DNA of 64,000 bases from Spirodela intermedia (taxonomy: Eukaryota > Streptophyta > Magnoliopsida > Alismatales > Araceae): positions 5,211,411 to 5,275,410 of the forward strand of contig LR746278.1 in NCBI GenBank assembly GCA_902729315.2, given 5' to 3'. Under the pieces are notes generated by a model. That model was not told the origin of the DNA, did no database searches, and worked only from the letters and a program-made list of their open reading frames with translations. Made by a program: the position numbers and the translations under genes. Shown here piece by piece: positions 52,880 to 63,953 of this stretch (positions are counted from its first letter, which is position 1; each line of letters begins with the position of its first letter).

Positions 52880-53660
52880 AGACATGAACCTGTTTTCATA
52901 AATAATCAAAAGCTTCAACTTGTTGTAGCTACCGGTTAAGAGCCATTTTTTATGAAGGTACACCATATCTTTATGTCCAATTTGAAAAACAATCTTCGTT
53001 CTTATATTCTTCTAATTATTTCTTAGATTGTGTATCACCGCTTTACGAATTATTTTTATATGATCTACTAGATTATTTTCAGTATTACTAGTTCCAAAGA
53101 ATTCGCCTGAACTGACAATATAACTACGAATCTCTGTGCGAGCTCCAAAGAGTTCTACTATAGAATCACTGTACAGGAATAATTTCTATAGAAAAATAAT
53201 TTCTATAGAATCACTGTACATGTAATGAACGGTGCCATTTTTGAAATTTTATCAACGATAAAAAAAACCAAGTGAGCTCCTCTCTGTGTTCACAGCAGGC
53301 TTAATACAAAAATTATTAAAAGATCAGCTCTTTTTTAGACTTTATGGAATAGACAATGGAGTGTATAGTCCAGTATTTTGACTTTCTCCCTTGTACGTTT
53401 GACAAGCCTAACATTTACGAACAATTTTTTTACATCTTTCTATAGCTTTCGCAATTAATAGCCTCTTCAAAAGACTCTAAGGTCTGTCTTGACCTAGGTT
53501 ACCTGCTGAACCTGTAGAGCTTAATTCCTGTTTAGTCTCTCCTTTAAAGAGCTGTGAAGAAAACATAGTTCTCTTCGTATGTCGTCCATTCTTTTCTTAG
53601 CCCATAAAGTTTTTCACTAAAAAATACTATTGGCCGACCTTCTTTAAAATTCTTTAAATG
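52880..53660 (-). mobile_element. Ty3/gypsy relic F (- strand): RNase H to integrase tail
   Basis: On the - strand, 53640-53550 encodes RNase H (GRPIVFFSEKLYGLRKEWTTYEE). 53280-53225 encodes the integrase core (HLVFFIVDKISKMAPFI). 53090-52890 encodes the integrase tail (LVDHIKIIRKAVIHNLRNN, HKDMVYLHKKW, SYNKLK). Order and direction are consistent with one decayed element. Confidence 0.75.
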
Positions 53661-54069
53661 TTGGAATATAGGTGCATCACATTCTCTCAGATAATCGAAA
53701 TTTATCTATTTCCTGCTCTACAGTTTTGATACCGTTGATAAGAAATTTGTCCATAACGGAGGAAAGGAAAATGAGATTTCTACGTGTGGTCAATAATTGA
53801 TCCCACCTGGAGAGACCATCAGTAATTGTTTCCGCCATGTGTTTATAAGCCAATATGTTTACTTGCTTTTGACAAAAAATGAGATTTCTAACGAGTGAGA
53901 CTTGTTGTAAAACTATCTGCACACATTCGTCAACATCCAATCCATATTATATTGCCATGGTGTACCTAAAAGTAAATAACAGCCAATCCATATGAACAAC
54001 ATCACAGTAAATCTGATCGAAATAGACTTTTTACATTGGTGTAACATGTGACCAAATTTCTTAGTGGAC
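53661..54069. other. Unassigned
   Basis: An 87-codon - strand frame at 53677-53940 (MDVDECVQIVLQQVSL...) has no recognised family. It borders relic F but is not a standard gypsy block. Confidence 0.35.
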
Positions 54070-54225
54070 TAAATCACAAGGAGTCTGATGATATCATGGG
54101 CTGAATAAGCCCGACAAATCTTAGTTGATGCTTATTGATGAGTTCAGTTATATGAGACTCTGTTTTGAGGTTTCCTAGCCCCCGACCAATCAAAACAAGA
54201 TTTGGTATCATGTGTTGGCACAGGT
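54070..54225 (-). mobile_element. Short LINE endonuclease-region fragment
   Basis: The block resembles 59715-59855 of the LINE: TGATGATATCATGG, GAGTTC.G..ATAT, TTGAGGTT(T/A)CC and TTTGGTATCATG versus CTAGGTATCATG. It is too short and decayed for domains. Confidence 0.45.
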
Positions 54226-54279
54226 TCAAAATCTCCTGACAGATGTGAAGAACGTCGTTATGAGGATAAATTCACTGCC

Positions 54280-55330
54280 TCCATCTAGTACCCTCACTTA
54301 AGATTAATACCCTCAGCCGATAATCAGATCAAGACAAGAGTTGATGAAACCAAAGTTACAGAGGACTTTTTAGTTAAGATCTGTACTGACTTTTTACAAC
54401 AAATATAGATATATATAAACTTGAAGAAATGTAAATTTCTTACTTTAAGGTTGATTTTTTGGAATATATTGTATCTGCAGACAGCTTAACATCCTTTTGT
54501 AGAAGGTTGAAGCTGTTAGAGACTGGGCAAATTCAAAGATTATACATGACGTTAGCATCCTTTCATTGAAGATTTAACTGAAATTTAACTTCAATTATGG
54601 CTCTCATCACTGAATGAATAAAAACTGGAAGCTTTCAGTAGAGAGATGCAGCATACAGAGGTTTTATTCTAATTAACGAAAAGTTAAGTTCTGCCTTGAA
54701 TTACCACTGTCAGATTTTGACAAATAAAGCCAAATAAACCATAGTGTCCCAGGAAGGTCGTCCAGTTACTTTTTTTAGTGAGATATTAGCTGAATTAAAC
54801 TTTTACGTTCTTTTTAGATGATTATTTACTTCGAAACACTGCATTACTGACCATCAAGCTTTGAAATCAGTCAACAGTCAAATACTAAATGATGTCTCAT
54901 TCTTGAAGATTACTTATTATTCTTGAAGTTAATTTTAGAAGTACTAGGAGTAAAGAGTTAGGCAGCACTTAGGCCATGACAAGACTTTGAAAATGATGGA
55001 GGAATGATATTATTGGCCACAGCTTAAAAAAAAAGTTGATTTTTTTGTGTAGAGATGTGAAATTTGTCAAATAAATAGAGGACAGAGCCAGAACACAAGT
55101 CTGTACACTCCACTACCAATTCCTGATAATGCATAGACTGAGATTTAATAAAGAGCTGTAAAAATACTAATGATGTTGTTCAAATAGAAAATTTATTTTT
55201 TGAAGGAAATAGTTGGTTTGAATGGAGTGCTTCAGACTATTACTTGTGACAAAGATTCAAAATTTTTGTGCCACTTCTGGTGCATTGTTCGGAACAGAGA
55301 CTATTTCATATAAAGCCCAATACCATAGCT
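54280..55330 (+). mobile_element. Ty3/gypsy relic D (+ strand)
   Basis: RT end at 54370-54480 (INLKKCKFLTL...), RNase H at 54640-54860 (RPVTFFSEILAELN; TDHQALKSVNSQ) and integrase at 54960-55290 (GHDKTL-like, CEICQINRGQ) in order, with stops and frame shifts. An LTR-like GGCCCAATTACGAAACTAGGC follows at 55348. Confidence 0.7.
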
Positions 55331-57100
55331 TGTAGTCCACTTTACTGGCCCAATTACGAAACTAGGCATATATATATATAAATATATATATTCAATTTTA
55401 TTTAAAATTCAAATTGTTGTGGAATTAGTATAGCTTCCTATGATAATAGAGGATTCTACTAAAACGCCGTAAACAGCTCTCTTTTTTTTTTTGGCCCTCC
55501 CCCGTAAACCTTTTATGCCTTATTTGACAGCCGTTTTTGGGCTACGTGAGTCTCTTCTACTTCAATTGAGTCCGTTTTTAGAAATATATTTAATGTTTTA
55601 ATATTTGAACTATTTCTGGCCTCCCTCAGTCTGTTCTACTTCGAATAAACTTATCCTTTAGGACGTACTGAGCAATTTATGCAATGCTATAGTAATATAA
55701 CTATATACTCGTTGAAAGCGTGACTTTGCATTCATATTGTACTCTCTATCTATAGGATTAACTGCTCGTATGTATAAGAACAATTTTGAACATTGTGTTC
55801 AGCCACGAACCTTGAGGCAGTACTGAAATTCATTCCATCTACCCGAGATATGTTGTTTGTCCCTGAAATTTCATATGCATCTTTTTGTTAATGTTATCAG
55901 TTGCTCTGGCAGAGAAAAGAATTACTTTTCTTCATTATGGAAAAAAGTTATATATGCCTCTGAGGTTACAGGCGGTATCTTTAAATAGGCTGGAGAGTCT
56001 TGATTTCCGCGCCAAGATATAAATTTCACAGGAAATCTAAATTTTTAATCAATATTTTGCTGAAATTAAAATTTCGTATGAAATCTGAAAAAAAGATATA
56101 TGGGCTTAATTTCGTAATTGGGCCAGTTAAGTAAAGTGCCGTTTATTTTTTGCAGGTGGAAGTGGATGCTTGGGGAGTAGGATATGACACTCAGGTAGGT
56201 GGGCTTTTGTCCTCGGTGGGTCGGTGGATGGAAAACAAGGCTAGAGCAGTGGTAGTTAAGGAATAGGCTGTGAGGTCGGGGTGGGGCAGCAATCATGGTG
56301 TTCTCCGACTCAATAATAAAATCATCATTGGAGAGAGGTGGTATGTCACCTTCCGGCAACAGGGGCAAAAGGTGAATTATAGGATCATGCAGTGGGTACA
56401 GAATTGAGGTAATATGTCATATACGATAGTCCAATAGAGTATCTCTGGTGTAGTGCAGAAACTGATGTTAAATGAAGAATGGAAGAGTTTTGACCTAACT
56501 GGAGAAACTATTAATATCTGCATCAACAAGGCTAAAAATGTGGTATAATGAACTGCAATGAAAGTTTAGACGTAGTAAAGTGAGTTAGACGTCATATACG
56601 TCAAGACTATATTTTGTCCCAAATTCAGCTTCAAATAGTCTTCTAAGAGATATCGTCACTTATTTAGGGAGAGTACATTTTACAATGTGGAGATTTTATT
56701 CATGTAAAATATCAGATTTGGGCAAAATATCAGATTCATGTAAAATATAATATTTAGGGAGCATACATTTTACAATCTTGAGAGCCCTTGTTTTTATAGG
56801 ACGGTTTAATTTGTTTTCTTCTCCCTATTTTGTAGGATCATAACAGATTTCTTCCATTATAGGTTAGTTATAACTAATTTTTCCAGACACTGATGACTAC
56901 ACTATCTTAGAAGTGTCTAGGGACTAGATATACCCTAGTGATGTCATTAAGATGAGGGCATTTCGTGGTGAAACGCCAAACATTAATCTGGAGACCTCGA
57001 AGTGAATGAGATTATTCTCATTCCTCGCATTATTTAAGTTTGTGTCGATACGGCGTCATTATAGGTAGGGAGCAGTGGTCCTCTCTGTATAATCGGGGCT
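55331..57100. other. LTR traces, no gene
   Basis: 55348-55420 and, in reverse complement, 56030-56135 carry the GGCCCAATTACGAAATTAAGCCC / AAATTTAAATT words of the relic A LTR, so two LTR pieces face each other. Nothing else is recognisable. Confidence 0.4.
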
Positions 57101-57169
57101 GTGGTCTTACTAGGCATTGTGCCGAAGACTTCTTCCATCCAGAGGAAGTACTTGCAGCAGGCTCTTTAG

Positions 57170-57720
57170 GATGGGCTGGATCGACCCTCCCCTGACCGCA
57201 CTGGGTCAGGTCAGCCTGGCTGCAGTGGCCTGAACGGTGCAGCCTGAGTATACTAGATTTGCAGTATGTGGGTCTGAGCAGCCTGAGTCTGAGCTGGTTG
57301 GGCCAATGCTATCTCGGTCAGAGTTGTTTGAGTAGGTGAAGCCTGGGCTGGAATGGCCTAGACTGGAATGGTCTGGGGCTGAGTGGGCTGGGCTGGTACA
57401 ACCAGAGCCAATATGGTCTAAGTAAGCTGAGCTATCTTCCTATCGCCTAGACAGTTTAGGCCTGAGTGGCCTGGTCATGGGTTAACTGGGCAGCTTGGCG
57501 TGGATATGAGCAGTTTGGGCCGTGTTGGCTGGGCTGACTGGTGGGCCGTCACTACCTTTGCCGAGCTCTGCTGCCCATCATGAGCGTTTACACTTGCCAC
57601 ATTCAGCTGCGTGAGCTGGGCTGCGTGGCCATAGTCTGTGGCCTGGCTGGCCCGGCCCAGGCCCAGCTGGCCTGACCTGGGCCTTGGTGTCCACACCAAG
57701 GGCTTGCAGGACCTGGGCCT
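57170..57720. repeat. Degenerate GGCCTGAGCTGG-type low-complexity array
   Basis: Irregular repeats of CTGGGCTG, GGCCTGAG and GTCTGAG give Gln/Ala/Pro-rich frames on the - strand. The style matches the Pro/Ala/Gln-rich part of the LINE ORF1 at 62000-62380, so it may be a piece of a second LINE copy. No ORF1 domain is present to prove it. Confidence 0.5.
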
Positions 57721-58059
57721 GCTGTGAAGAATTAAGCCACAACAATCACTGAATCATCAGCGAAAATCTCGTCAATCTGATTCGCGTATCATTGTTACTA
57801 AAGTATCTAAACGATTTTTGAATCCGTCGAGTAAATTATCTCCGATTGATCGACGAACAGGCCGTTGTCAGGAAAAGAATAATTTAACAGGAGATGAGTC
57901 GCCAGCTCCTGAGAACATAACAGATGTGATTAAAAGCCTCCTTTTGCTGCACGGACCTCAGGATGAAGGTCCCTCACATGCGTATCAGGTGACAGCTGCC
58001 AGAGACTCAAGAAAAGTTGAAAATTTTACTCAGAAAAAGTTGTCATCATGCTAACCTAA

Positions 58060-58965
58060 GTGACAGGTCAATATACTCAGAAAATTGTTTACTCGATATT
58101 TGGAGGAGCTTTTAGGAAGAAAACCTCTAATCAGATTTACAGTCTTAATGAGAATGAGGTTAATTAGATTAAATAAAGATTAAAATTACTTTATTTGTTT
58201 ATTAACACTATTAGAAAACTTCTTAACCCTTAATTTTAGTCAAGTAGTACCAGTCCTATGTTTGGTGAAAATGATTAATCTGAATTTCAATGCTATAATG
58301 TAGATCAATCATTTCAACATATGAAGGAACAAGTGCAAGTTGCTGAGGGTTTCAATAGAAAAAGGGAGCTTTTCCTAATTCTTATAATGCTAATCACAGG
58401 AATAATTTTTCGTGGAGAGACCCAAATAATGTTAAAAATTAAGAAGCTCTTAGACTTAATTAAAACTTTTGAAGATCTATAACCAAACTTGGTGCTATAG
58501 AAATGATGTAGTAAATGAGCCAAATGATGTAACAAGTTATGAATCAAATAATCTTGCAGCATATATGTTTAACATATATGTTTTAGAAGAAAATAATTCA
58601 TTTTTTATTATTATTGCAACTGATGTGATTGATGAACCGAAAAAGAATGATTACATGTACTTCAAAAGAATAAGAACGTTATTGACTGAAAAATGGATGA
58701 TCTTTGTGGCATTGATATGTGTGTATCCACACAAATATGATTTACTAACAGTTAGAGGGATTGAATTAATTATAAAAAAGTAAATTCAGTTACTACAAAA
58801 GATCCTTTTCCTCTTTTATTTACTGACCAATTTTGAGAAAAAGTTGCTGGGAAAAACTTTTGTTCTCAATGGATACTCTAGTTATAATGAAATTTATATA
58901 AATCTTTTATATCAAGAAAAAAGAACTCTTACTTGTCTATTTGTTTGTTTGACATCAACCTGGGT
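58060..58965 (+). mobile_element. Gypsy fragments: gag tail and RT entry
   Basis: 58395-58445 reads SYNANHRNNFSWRDPNN, the Athila/Tat-type gag tail (usually RNHPNFSW). 58770-58945 reads LNSVTTKDPFPLLFTDQF, then EKVAGK, followed by a frame change: the RT block around the start of the palm. Everything between, including protease, is lost. Confidence 0.65.
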
Positions 58966-59329
58966 ATAGACATTCCCATAGATATGTCGGTTTCACAATT
59001 TAAGGTGGAGTTTGAGATTCCTGAGCCTATAACTAAGGTTCTCCATAGGAGAATCTGAGATATGTCCGTACTAGTGATTCTGTATGAAACTCTGAAAGTC
59101 TTCATGTTGGAGCCACATGAACTAAAATTTGAAGGGCGGTCTTTGTGTGCTGATACTCTGTCTAGGGAGTATGAGGATCGGGGTATGATCTAACCTATAA
59201 TGAGGTAATATCGTAACTAATATGGGATGTCGCACCATGGTGATACTATTGATGAAGCAGCGATTGATATGCTCATAAATCAAAGTGTCCCCTCGATTGT
59301 TGTTCCAAGTTCATGCCTTGCCTGATGTA
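58966..59329. other. Unassigned
   Basis: A short + strand frame (MSVSQFKVEFEIPEPITKV...) with stops. No family recognised. It adjoins the broken end of the LINE. Confidence 0.35.
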
Positions 59330-59334
59330 AGTGG

Positions 59335-59990
59335 CTCAATAAGAGCTAATGAAAAAATGCAGTCATTGAACGTCTCCATGTTGCGGTCCCTAGGGGTCTG
59401 CCCACCTTGACGTTCACTAGTACTTTGAACATAGTTGAAGTCGCCTGCTAGGTACCAAGGAGACTCAACTAGTGCAGGGTAGTCCCTAATGTACTGAACT
59501 AGGTCCGCCCAAAGAGTTTTCCTTTCTTCGGATCTATGTGATGCATAGATGACCGAGAAGGTGAACTCTTGGGTGAGATCTCAAACCGTCATAGTGATAT
59601 GCTGGGATCCATCGACTAGCAACTTTATGTAGTATGGTGTAGTCCAAAAGAGCCAGATATGATTTATGGGGTTGGAATGAAAATGATCTATACCCAATCG
59701 CCTAAGTAAGGGTTGGATATGATGTGATGATATCATGGCCTCAATGAGGCCTACTATACCTAGTTGGTAATGTCTGATAAGGCTAGCTATATAGAATTGA
59801 ATTTCGAGGTTACCTGTAACACTGACAATTCCATATGATGCTAGGTATCATGATCTAATGAGTGGCCCCACGAGTCCTTGATCTCGTGGAGTAAGGTGAG
59901 CATCGAGTGAGTCATGTGGTCCTAGCCTCCGTCTGATATCCCTCCTCTAGGTAGGTAGCCTCAAGATCGGTCTCAGATCCGCCATCCTAG
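59335..59990 (-). pseudogene. LINE ORF2, endonuclease N-terminal part
   Basis: The - strand encodes VGLIEAMISSHHIQ, INHIWLFW, FTFSVIYASHRSEERKTLWADL and SPWYLAGDFNYVQSTSERQGG. GDFN is the catalytic signature of the exonuclease-endonuclease-phosphatase fold in L1-type LINEs. A stop after HITMTV and the abrupt end show decay. Confidence 0.85.
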
Positions 59991-60047
59991 TGGGTACTAG
60001 TTGCCTCAAGGTCGGTCTCTGATCCGCCATCTTAATGGGTACTAGTC
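59958..60047 (-). repeat. 45-bp tandem duplication at the ORF1/ORF2 junction
   Basis: GCCTCAAG(A/G)TCGGTCTC.GATCCGCCATC...GGGTACTAG occurs at 59958 and 60003, 45 bp apart. The unit is in frame (DGGSETDLEA repeated on the - strand). Confidence 0.92.
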
Positions 60048-62922
60048 GTGTGGCCACTAGTATCATGAACACTAGATGAGGAGGATGGGTGCGGTGCTTG
60101 ACTGTTCGTCAAGCACTGTCCTCTATTGGGGCTCACCCTAGAATCAGTGGGTGGTGGATCAAGTATAGGAACCTGATCTGGGGGGTGTGGTGGGGGAGAG
60201 TGGGGGAGGGTATAAGAATCAGAAGGAGGGGCTATGTAAGATGTACGAGTAGAAGGTCTGCTGGGGGTAGGCCCTCCTAGCAGATCCTCGACAGGGATCT
60301 GAGGGGGATGGGTAGTGCCCAAGCCTATACCCTCAGAGAAAGGGGTAGACCTCAGTCGGTGGGGACTAAGAGGTGAAGGACTCTTGCTACGTGGGGGAGA
60401 GCGAATGGGTGGGGAGGAGCTAGGTGGTGGAGAGGGGTGGTGGGTATGGGGGGTCGGATAGCCTGGGGGGATATAGTATGTGGGGTCTGACTAGTTGAGT
60501 CTCTTGTAGTGGGGGATGCTAGCTCTTTGGAAGGGCTAGCTCCTCTCTGTGCAGGTCTCTCAAAGTCTCTCTCATCTAAAACCTCTAAGACCTCGAAGGT
60601 GTTTGAGGTCGGGGGTTTTTTCCCCTTGCATAAAGGGGAAGGTATAGTTTCTCCTGTTCTTTTCTTCCCCCCTGTGCGGATGGAAGAAGGGCATTCAGCT
60701 GCCGGCTTTCGCCGTGCATGCTGTGTCTCAATCACTGAACTAGGCTTCTCCTGTGCCTTCTGAGGTAAGGAAGGTGGAGCTGTCATAGGGGCAATCGACC
60801 TTTGAGCATGAATAACACTCTGAGCATCCTTTCTCATTTCGACGAGGTAATCGTCACATGAGATCGGTACTAAAAAGGCTCGTGTGGTCACCTGTGGTAT
60901 ATCCGCCTTCTGGCGGCAGCTGTTGACAATGTGACCCAAGATAGCACAATGTGTGCAGAAATATGATAATCTCTCGTAAATGATAGGCCAGTAGAGCTCA
61001 TCATCTCCACAATGTATAACAAGTGTCCTCTGTAGAGGGGCCATTAGGTCCACCTCTATACAAACTCGTGCGTATCTTTGCCGGTTGAACATTTTTACGC
61101 CTGGGTCAAGGTATATAAATGTTCCCACCACATTTGTCAAAGACTCAAGTGCCTTTGGCATAAATAAATGGGCAGGTAAGCTAGGGAAATCCACCCATAA
61201 TGGAACCACATGGGCTGATGTGCTCGGTGCCCTATGTTGGTTTGCGATGTCCATCTATGGGTATGGAGGGTAGACTCTCCCACTGTCCAAGTGGGTCGGC
61301 TTTATGCTCGGCGATAGTCCACTTTTAGCTCATAGCGGATGTATATACTGCGACAGTCTTGAGCTCCGATGGAGACTCGGCCCTAGAAATTTCAAGGTGC
61401 TAAGTATATCCTCTCTATGTTATCTATGGTTAGTCGTTTCATAGTGAAATGACCAATTAAGGTATATCGGAATGCGGCTGTCATCTATGTGACCTCTTCA
61501 TGAGTAAAAGCTATAATCCTCATCCATTCATCCTCGCTATAGCGTCACACTGGTACAGTGGTATCATAGTATGGGAATAATATCTGACGCAGTGGTCCTT
61601 GTGGTGTGACAGTCTCTGCGGAGGAGGCAGAGGGTCCAGACACTCGTTCTGCCCATGTAGGTGTCTAGTGAACATATTCGGGTTTGGCCTACGGGGCACA
61701 GTAGTGTGCAGCCCACTGGGTGTGGATATGGTGTGCCCAAGGGATGTGTTCGGGGCCAGTACAGAGGTCTCAATCAGTGCTGGGATCCTAGCTGGTTCGA
61801 GGGGCTCAGTCTGAGAGAGCCTAGGGGGCTCTATAGGTAGGGATAAAACCGGCCCAAGCTGTTGACTCGGGGCAGGCCCAGAGGACATGGCCGAGGGTGG
61901 GCGTAAAGGTCAGTGTCCTATCCTCTTTTTGGGCTGTAGGCGCTTGCTCTTAGACTTCTTCAAGATAAGTCTATTGAGGTCAACATGGATCGGTCCAAGA
62001 CTATCCCGGGTGAGCCCATCTGGGCCTCATTCGGCAGGCCCAAATTTGCTCCTTTGGGCCACCCAGTTCAAGCTCCTTTGGGCCTCCCTTGGTAGGCGCA
62101 GGTGGCGTACCTTGAGTAGGCCCAAGTGTGCCCTGGGTGGGCCCATTTGGGCCACCCAGCTCAGGCCGCTTTGGGCTTCCCTCAGTGAGCCCAAATGGGT
62201 TGCCTTGGGTAGACCCAGGGTTTGGGCCTACCTGGGCAAGAGCCTTGACCGGGTCAGCCTGAGTCGGCTGCTCGGGCTCGGCCTGGGCCACCTGGGCCTG
62301 GGCTGGTGCGTCCTGAACCGGCGCAGCCTCGATGGGCTGGGCCAGCATGGCCTGGGCCAGAGTGGCCTCAGATGGCGCCACCTTGCTGGATGCTCACATG
62401 GGCCGTGCCTGTACAGTGCCAGCTGAGCTGGGCTCGGAACGTGATGGTGCAGGGTTCTGTGTGATGCGAACGTCCACAGTGTCTGACCATTGATGACGTC
62501 AGTAGCGTCACAGCCAAGGCATCGGCGACCGCAAAAGGTTGTGGCTCCTTTATGGCCACGTGATCCCCTCCATTGATCTCAAGATCAACGGTTGGATCAA
62601 GTTGGCCGTTGCGCCTGTCACCATCCGAGGGCAGTGCCTCGGTAATGTCTGCTGAGGCCTTTATAGCCAGTTGATTCTGACCATTGATCATACGATCAAT
62701 GGTTGGATCAGAGGGGGCCTCTTTGCGTGCCGTCGCCTTGTTCTTAGAGGTAGAGTGGACAGCGTCAACTGCTGTCCCCTCCGATTCGGACCTCGGGAAG
62801 ATGCCAGCTGATGTTGAATCACGGATGTCTGTGGTTCGACTGTTCAGCTCATTTACGGCCGTCTCCTCAGTCACATCAACCGGCGGAGAGGGAAGGCAAG
62901 GACAGAAGGCCGTTACTGTCAC
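60032..62922 (-). pseudogene. LINE ORF1: DUF4283-like domain and CCHC knuckle, Pro-rich flanks
   Basis: Nucleic-acid-binding ORF1 protein of plant L1-type LINEs. - strand order: an N-terminal region (62922-62368) with an internal duplication (DPTIDRMINGQNQLAIK / DPTVDLEINGGDHVAIK); a Gln/Ala/Pro/Gly-rich repeat (62381-62001); a Pro-rich linker (61888-61520); a DUF4283-like domain with stops (about 61510-60950: AFRYTLIGHFTMKRL, PLWVDFPSLPAHLF, RQRYARVCIEVDL); knuckle CTHCAILGHIVNSC with exact C-X2-C-X4-H-X4-C spacing at about 60915-60957; and a long Pro/Ser-rich tail to 60032. At least three frame changes break it. Confidence 0.83.
62550..62720 (-). repeat. About 60-bp duplication inside ORF1, 110 bp apart
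   Basis: CTTTATGGCCA.GTGATC...CCATTGATC...GATCAACGGTTGGATCA (from 62550) recurs from about 62660 with substitutions. It encodes the paired DPT(I/V)D..ING...AIK peptides. Confidence 0.85.
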
Positions 62923-62930
62923 GTGTCAGC

Positions 62931-63276
62931 CTTTTGTTCGCTCGCATTCATTGGGCGAGTTTTCATATAGGCGATGGAGGTCAGCTGATGAAATCTTTAA
63001 GCTACTCATCAGCTAAGCATCAAATCAAAATTATATAGTAGATAAAATGGTAAATGAGGCAAATACGATTCTATTGAGCTAAAAACAATAAACCTTAACC
63101 CAGTCAATAGAGGATTACATTTGGAGTGAAAACTCTGGAAGTTTATCTTCGCGATGAAGAAATTGCGAAACAAAGGTTTTAATCCACCGTTTTCGATGCT
63201 TGATAGCTCAAAATCGATAGGTTTCGGCCTTCTGTATCGAATGGAAAAAGTTTCAGCATGATCTGAGGTCACACCG
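62931..63276. other. Unassigned spacer
   Basis: Upstream flank of the LINE, AT-rich after 63000. No feature seen. Confidence 0.5.
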
Positions 63277-63309
63277 TTTAGGGTTTAGGGTTTTTTTTTT
63301 TTTTTTTTT
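63277..63309 (+). repeat. Short telomere-type tract followed by T19
   Basis: Two exact TTTAGGG units at 63277-63290 run directly into 19 T at 63291-63309. The T run could be a poly(A) tail of a - strand retroposed transcript. Confidence 0.85.
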
Positions 63310-63329
63310 GGGATAACTGTCTTGGGCCG

Positions 63330-63376
63330 AACTTCTTGGGAGGTCACCCATCCCGGTACTTCACATGCCCAAGCAC
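63330..63376 (-). ncRNA. 5S-rRNA-like fragment 1
   Basis: The reverse complement reads GTGCTTGGGC...CGGGATGGGTGACCTCCC.AGAAGTT. It matches the 5S rRNA internal promoter, A-box edge and intact C-box, and its 3' part. About 47 of 120 bases are present, so this is a fragment, not a working 5S gene. Confidence 0.65.
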
Positions 63377-63757
63377 TTTGGTGCCTCTCAGGCACATTCT
63401 TCGGAGATGGATGCCACATATGCCTCTCGGCATGGTGGCAGGGGTGCCTCTTGGCACGTTCTTCGGAGTTTGGGGCGTCTTGGCATGGTGAGACAGATGC
63501 CACATATGCCTCTCGGCACAGTGGTAAGGGGTGCCTCTCGGCATGTTGTTCAGAGCTGGGGGCATCTTGGCATGGTGAGACAGATGCCACATATGTCTCT
63601 CAGCATAGTGGTAAGGGGTGCCTCTCGGCACGTTGTTCAGAGCTGGGGGCATCTTGGCATGATGAGATGGTTGCCACATATGCCTCTCGGCATAGTGGCA
63701 GGGGTGCCTCTCGGCATGTTCTTCGAAACTCGAAGCATCTTGACATGGTGTTGGAGG
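63377..63757. repeat. 87-bp tandem array, about 4.5 units
   Basis: (A/T)TGCCACATATG starts at 63411, 63497, 63584 and 63671 (spacing 86, 87, 87). Each unit contains CTCTCGGCA, GGGGTGCCTCT.GGCA and TTCTTCGGAG / TTGTTCAGAG, then GCATCTTGGCATG. A partial unit precedes the first. The TTCGGAGTT word echoes the middle of 5S rRNA, which borders the array on both sides. Confidence 0.93.
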
Positions 63758-63848
63758 GGTTCGTAACACGTGCCTGGCGGCATGATAATGCAGCGGTGCC
63801 TTTTAGCACATGTAGAGCAAGCGTCTTGCAACGCATGCACATGTACCT

Positions 63849-63929
63849 TGGGACTTCCCAGGGAGGTCACCTAGATGACTGCTCCCACCCGAGCACGCTT
63901 AACTCCGGAGTTCTTATGTGATCCGGTGG
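63849..63929 (-). ncRNA. 5S-rRNA-like fragment 2
   Basis: The reverse complement reads CCGGATCACATAAGAACTCCGGAGTTAAGCGTGCTCGGG...TAGGTGACCTCCCTGGGAAGTCC. It covers about 80 of the 120 bases of 5S rRNA, including a good A-box (AGTTAAGCGTGC). The C-box is mutated and the 5' end is missing. Same orientation as fragment 1. Candidate sources are a 5S pseudogene, a 5S-derived SINE, or a Cassandra-type TRIM whose LTRs carry 5S sequence. Confidence 0.75.
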
Positions 63930-63953
63930 CAACTCTCCCACTTAGGGGGGTTG

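Larger units (their letters stand above)
59330..62930 (-). mobile_element. LINE retrotransposon, 5' half only
   Basis: Read on the - strand: ORF1 (62922 to about 60030) then the apurinic endonuclease start of ORF2 (about 59900-59335). The element stops inside the endonuclease, so RT and the poly(A) end are missing. This is the opposite of usual LINE 5' truncation. Stops and frame changes are scattered, so it is inactive. Confidence 0.85.

Noticed and set aside
63411-63757. Regularly spaced repeats reminiscent of a CRISPR array
   Set aside because: Units are contiguous with no unique spacers, in a plant nuclear context; it is a satellite.
63285-63921. Several overlapping His/Cys-rich frames (MPPALNN..., CHICLSAWWQ...)
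   Set aside because: Translations of the 87-bp tandem array in different frames; frames in all phases survive because the unit is a multiple of three with few stops.
63330-63929. Functional 5S rRNA gene
   Set aside because: Both pieces are incomplete (about 47 and 80 of 120 bases); the second has a mutated C-box and neither has a complete 5' end.
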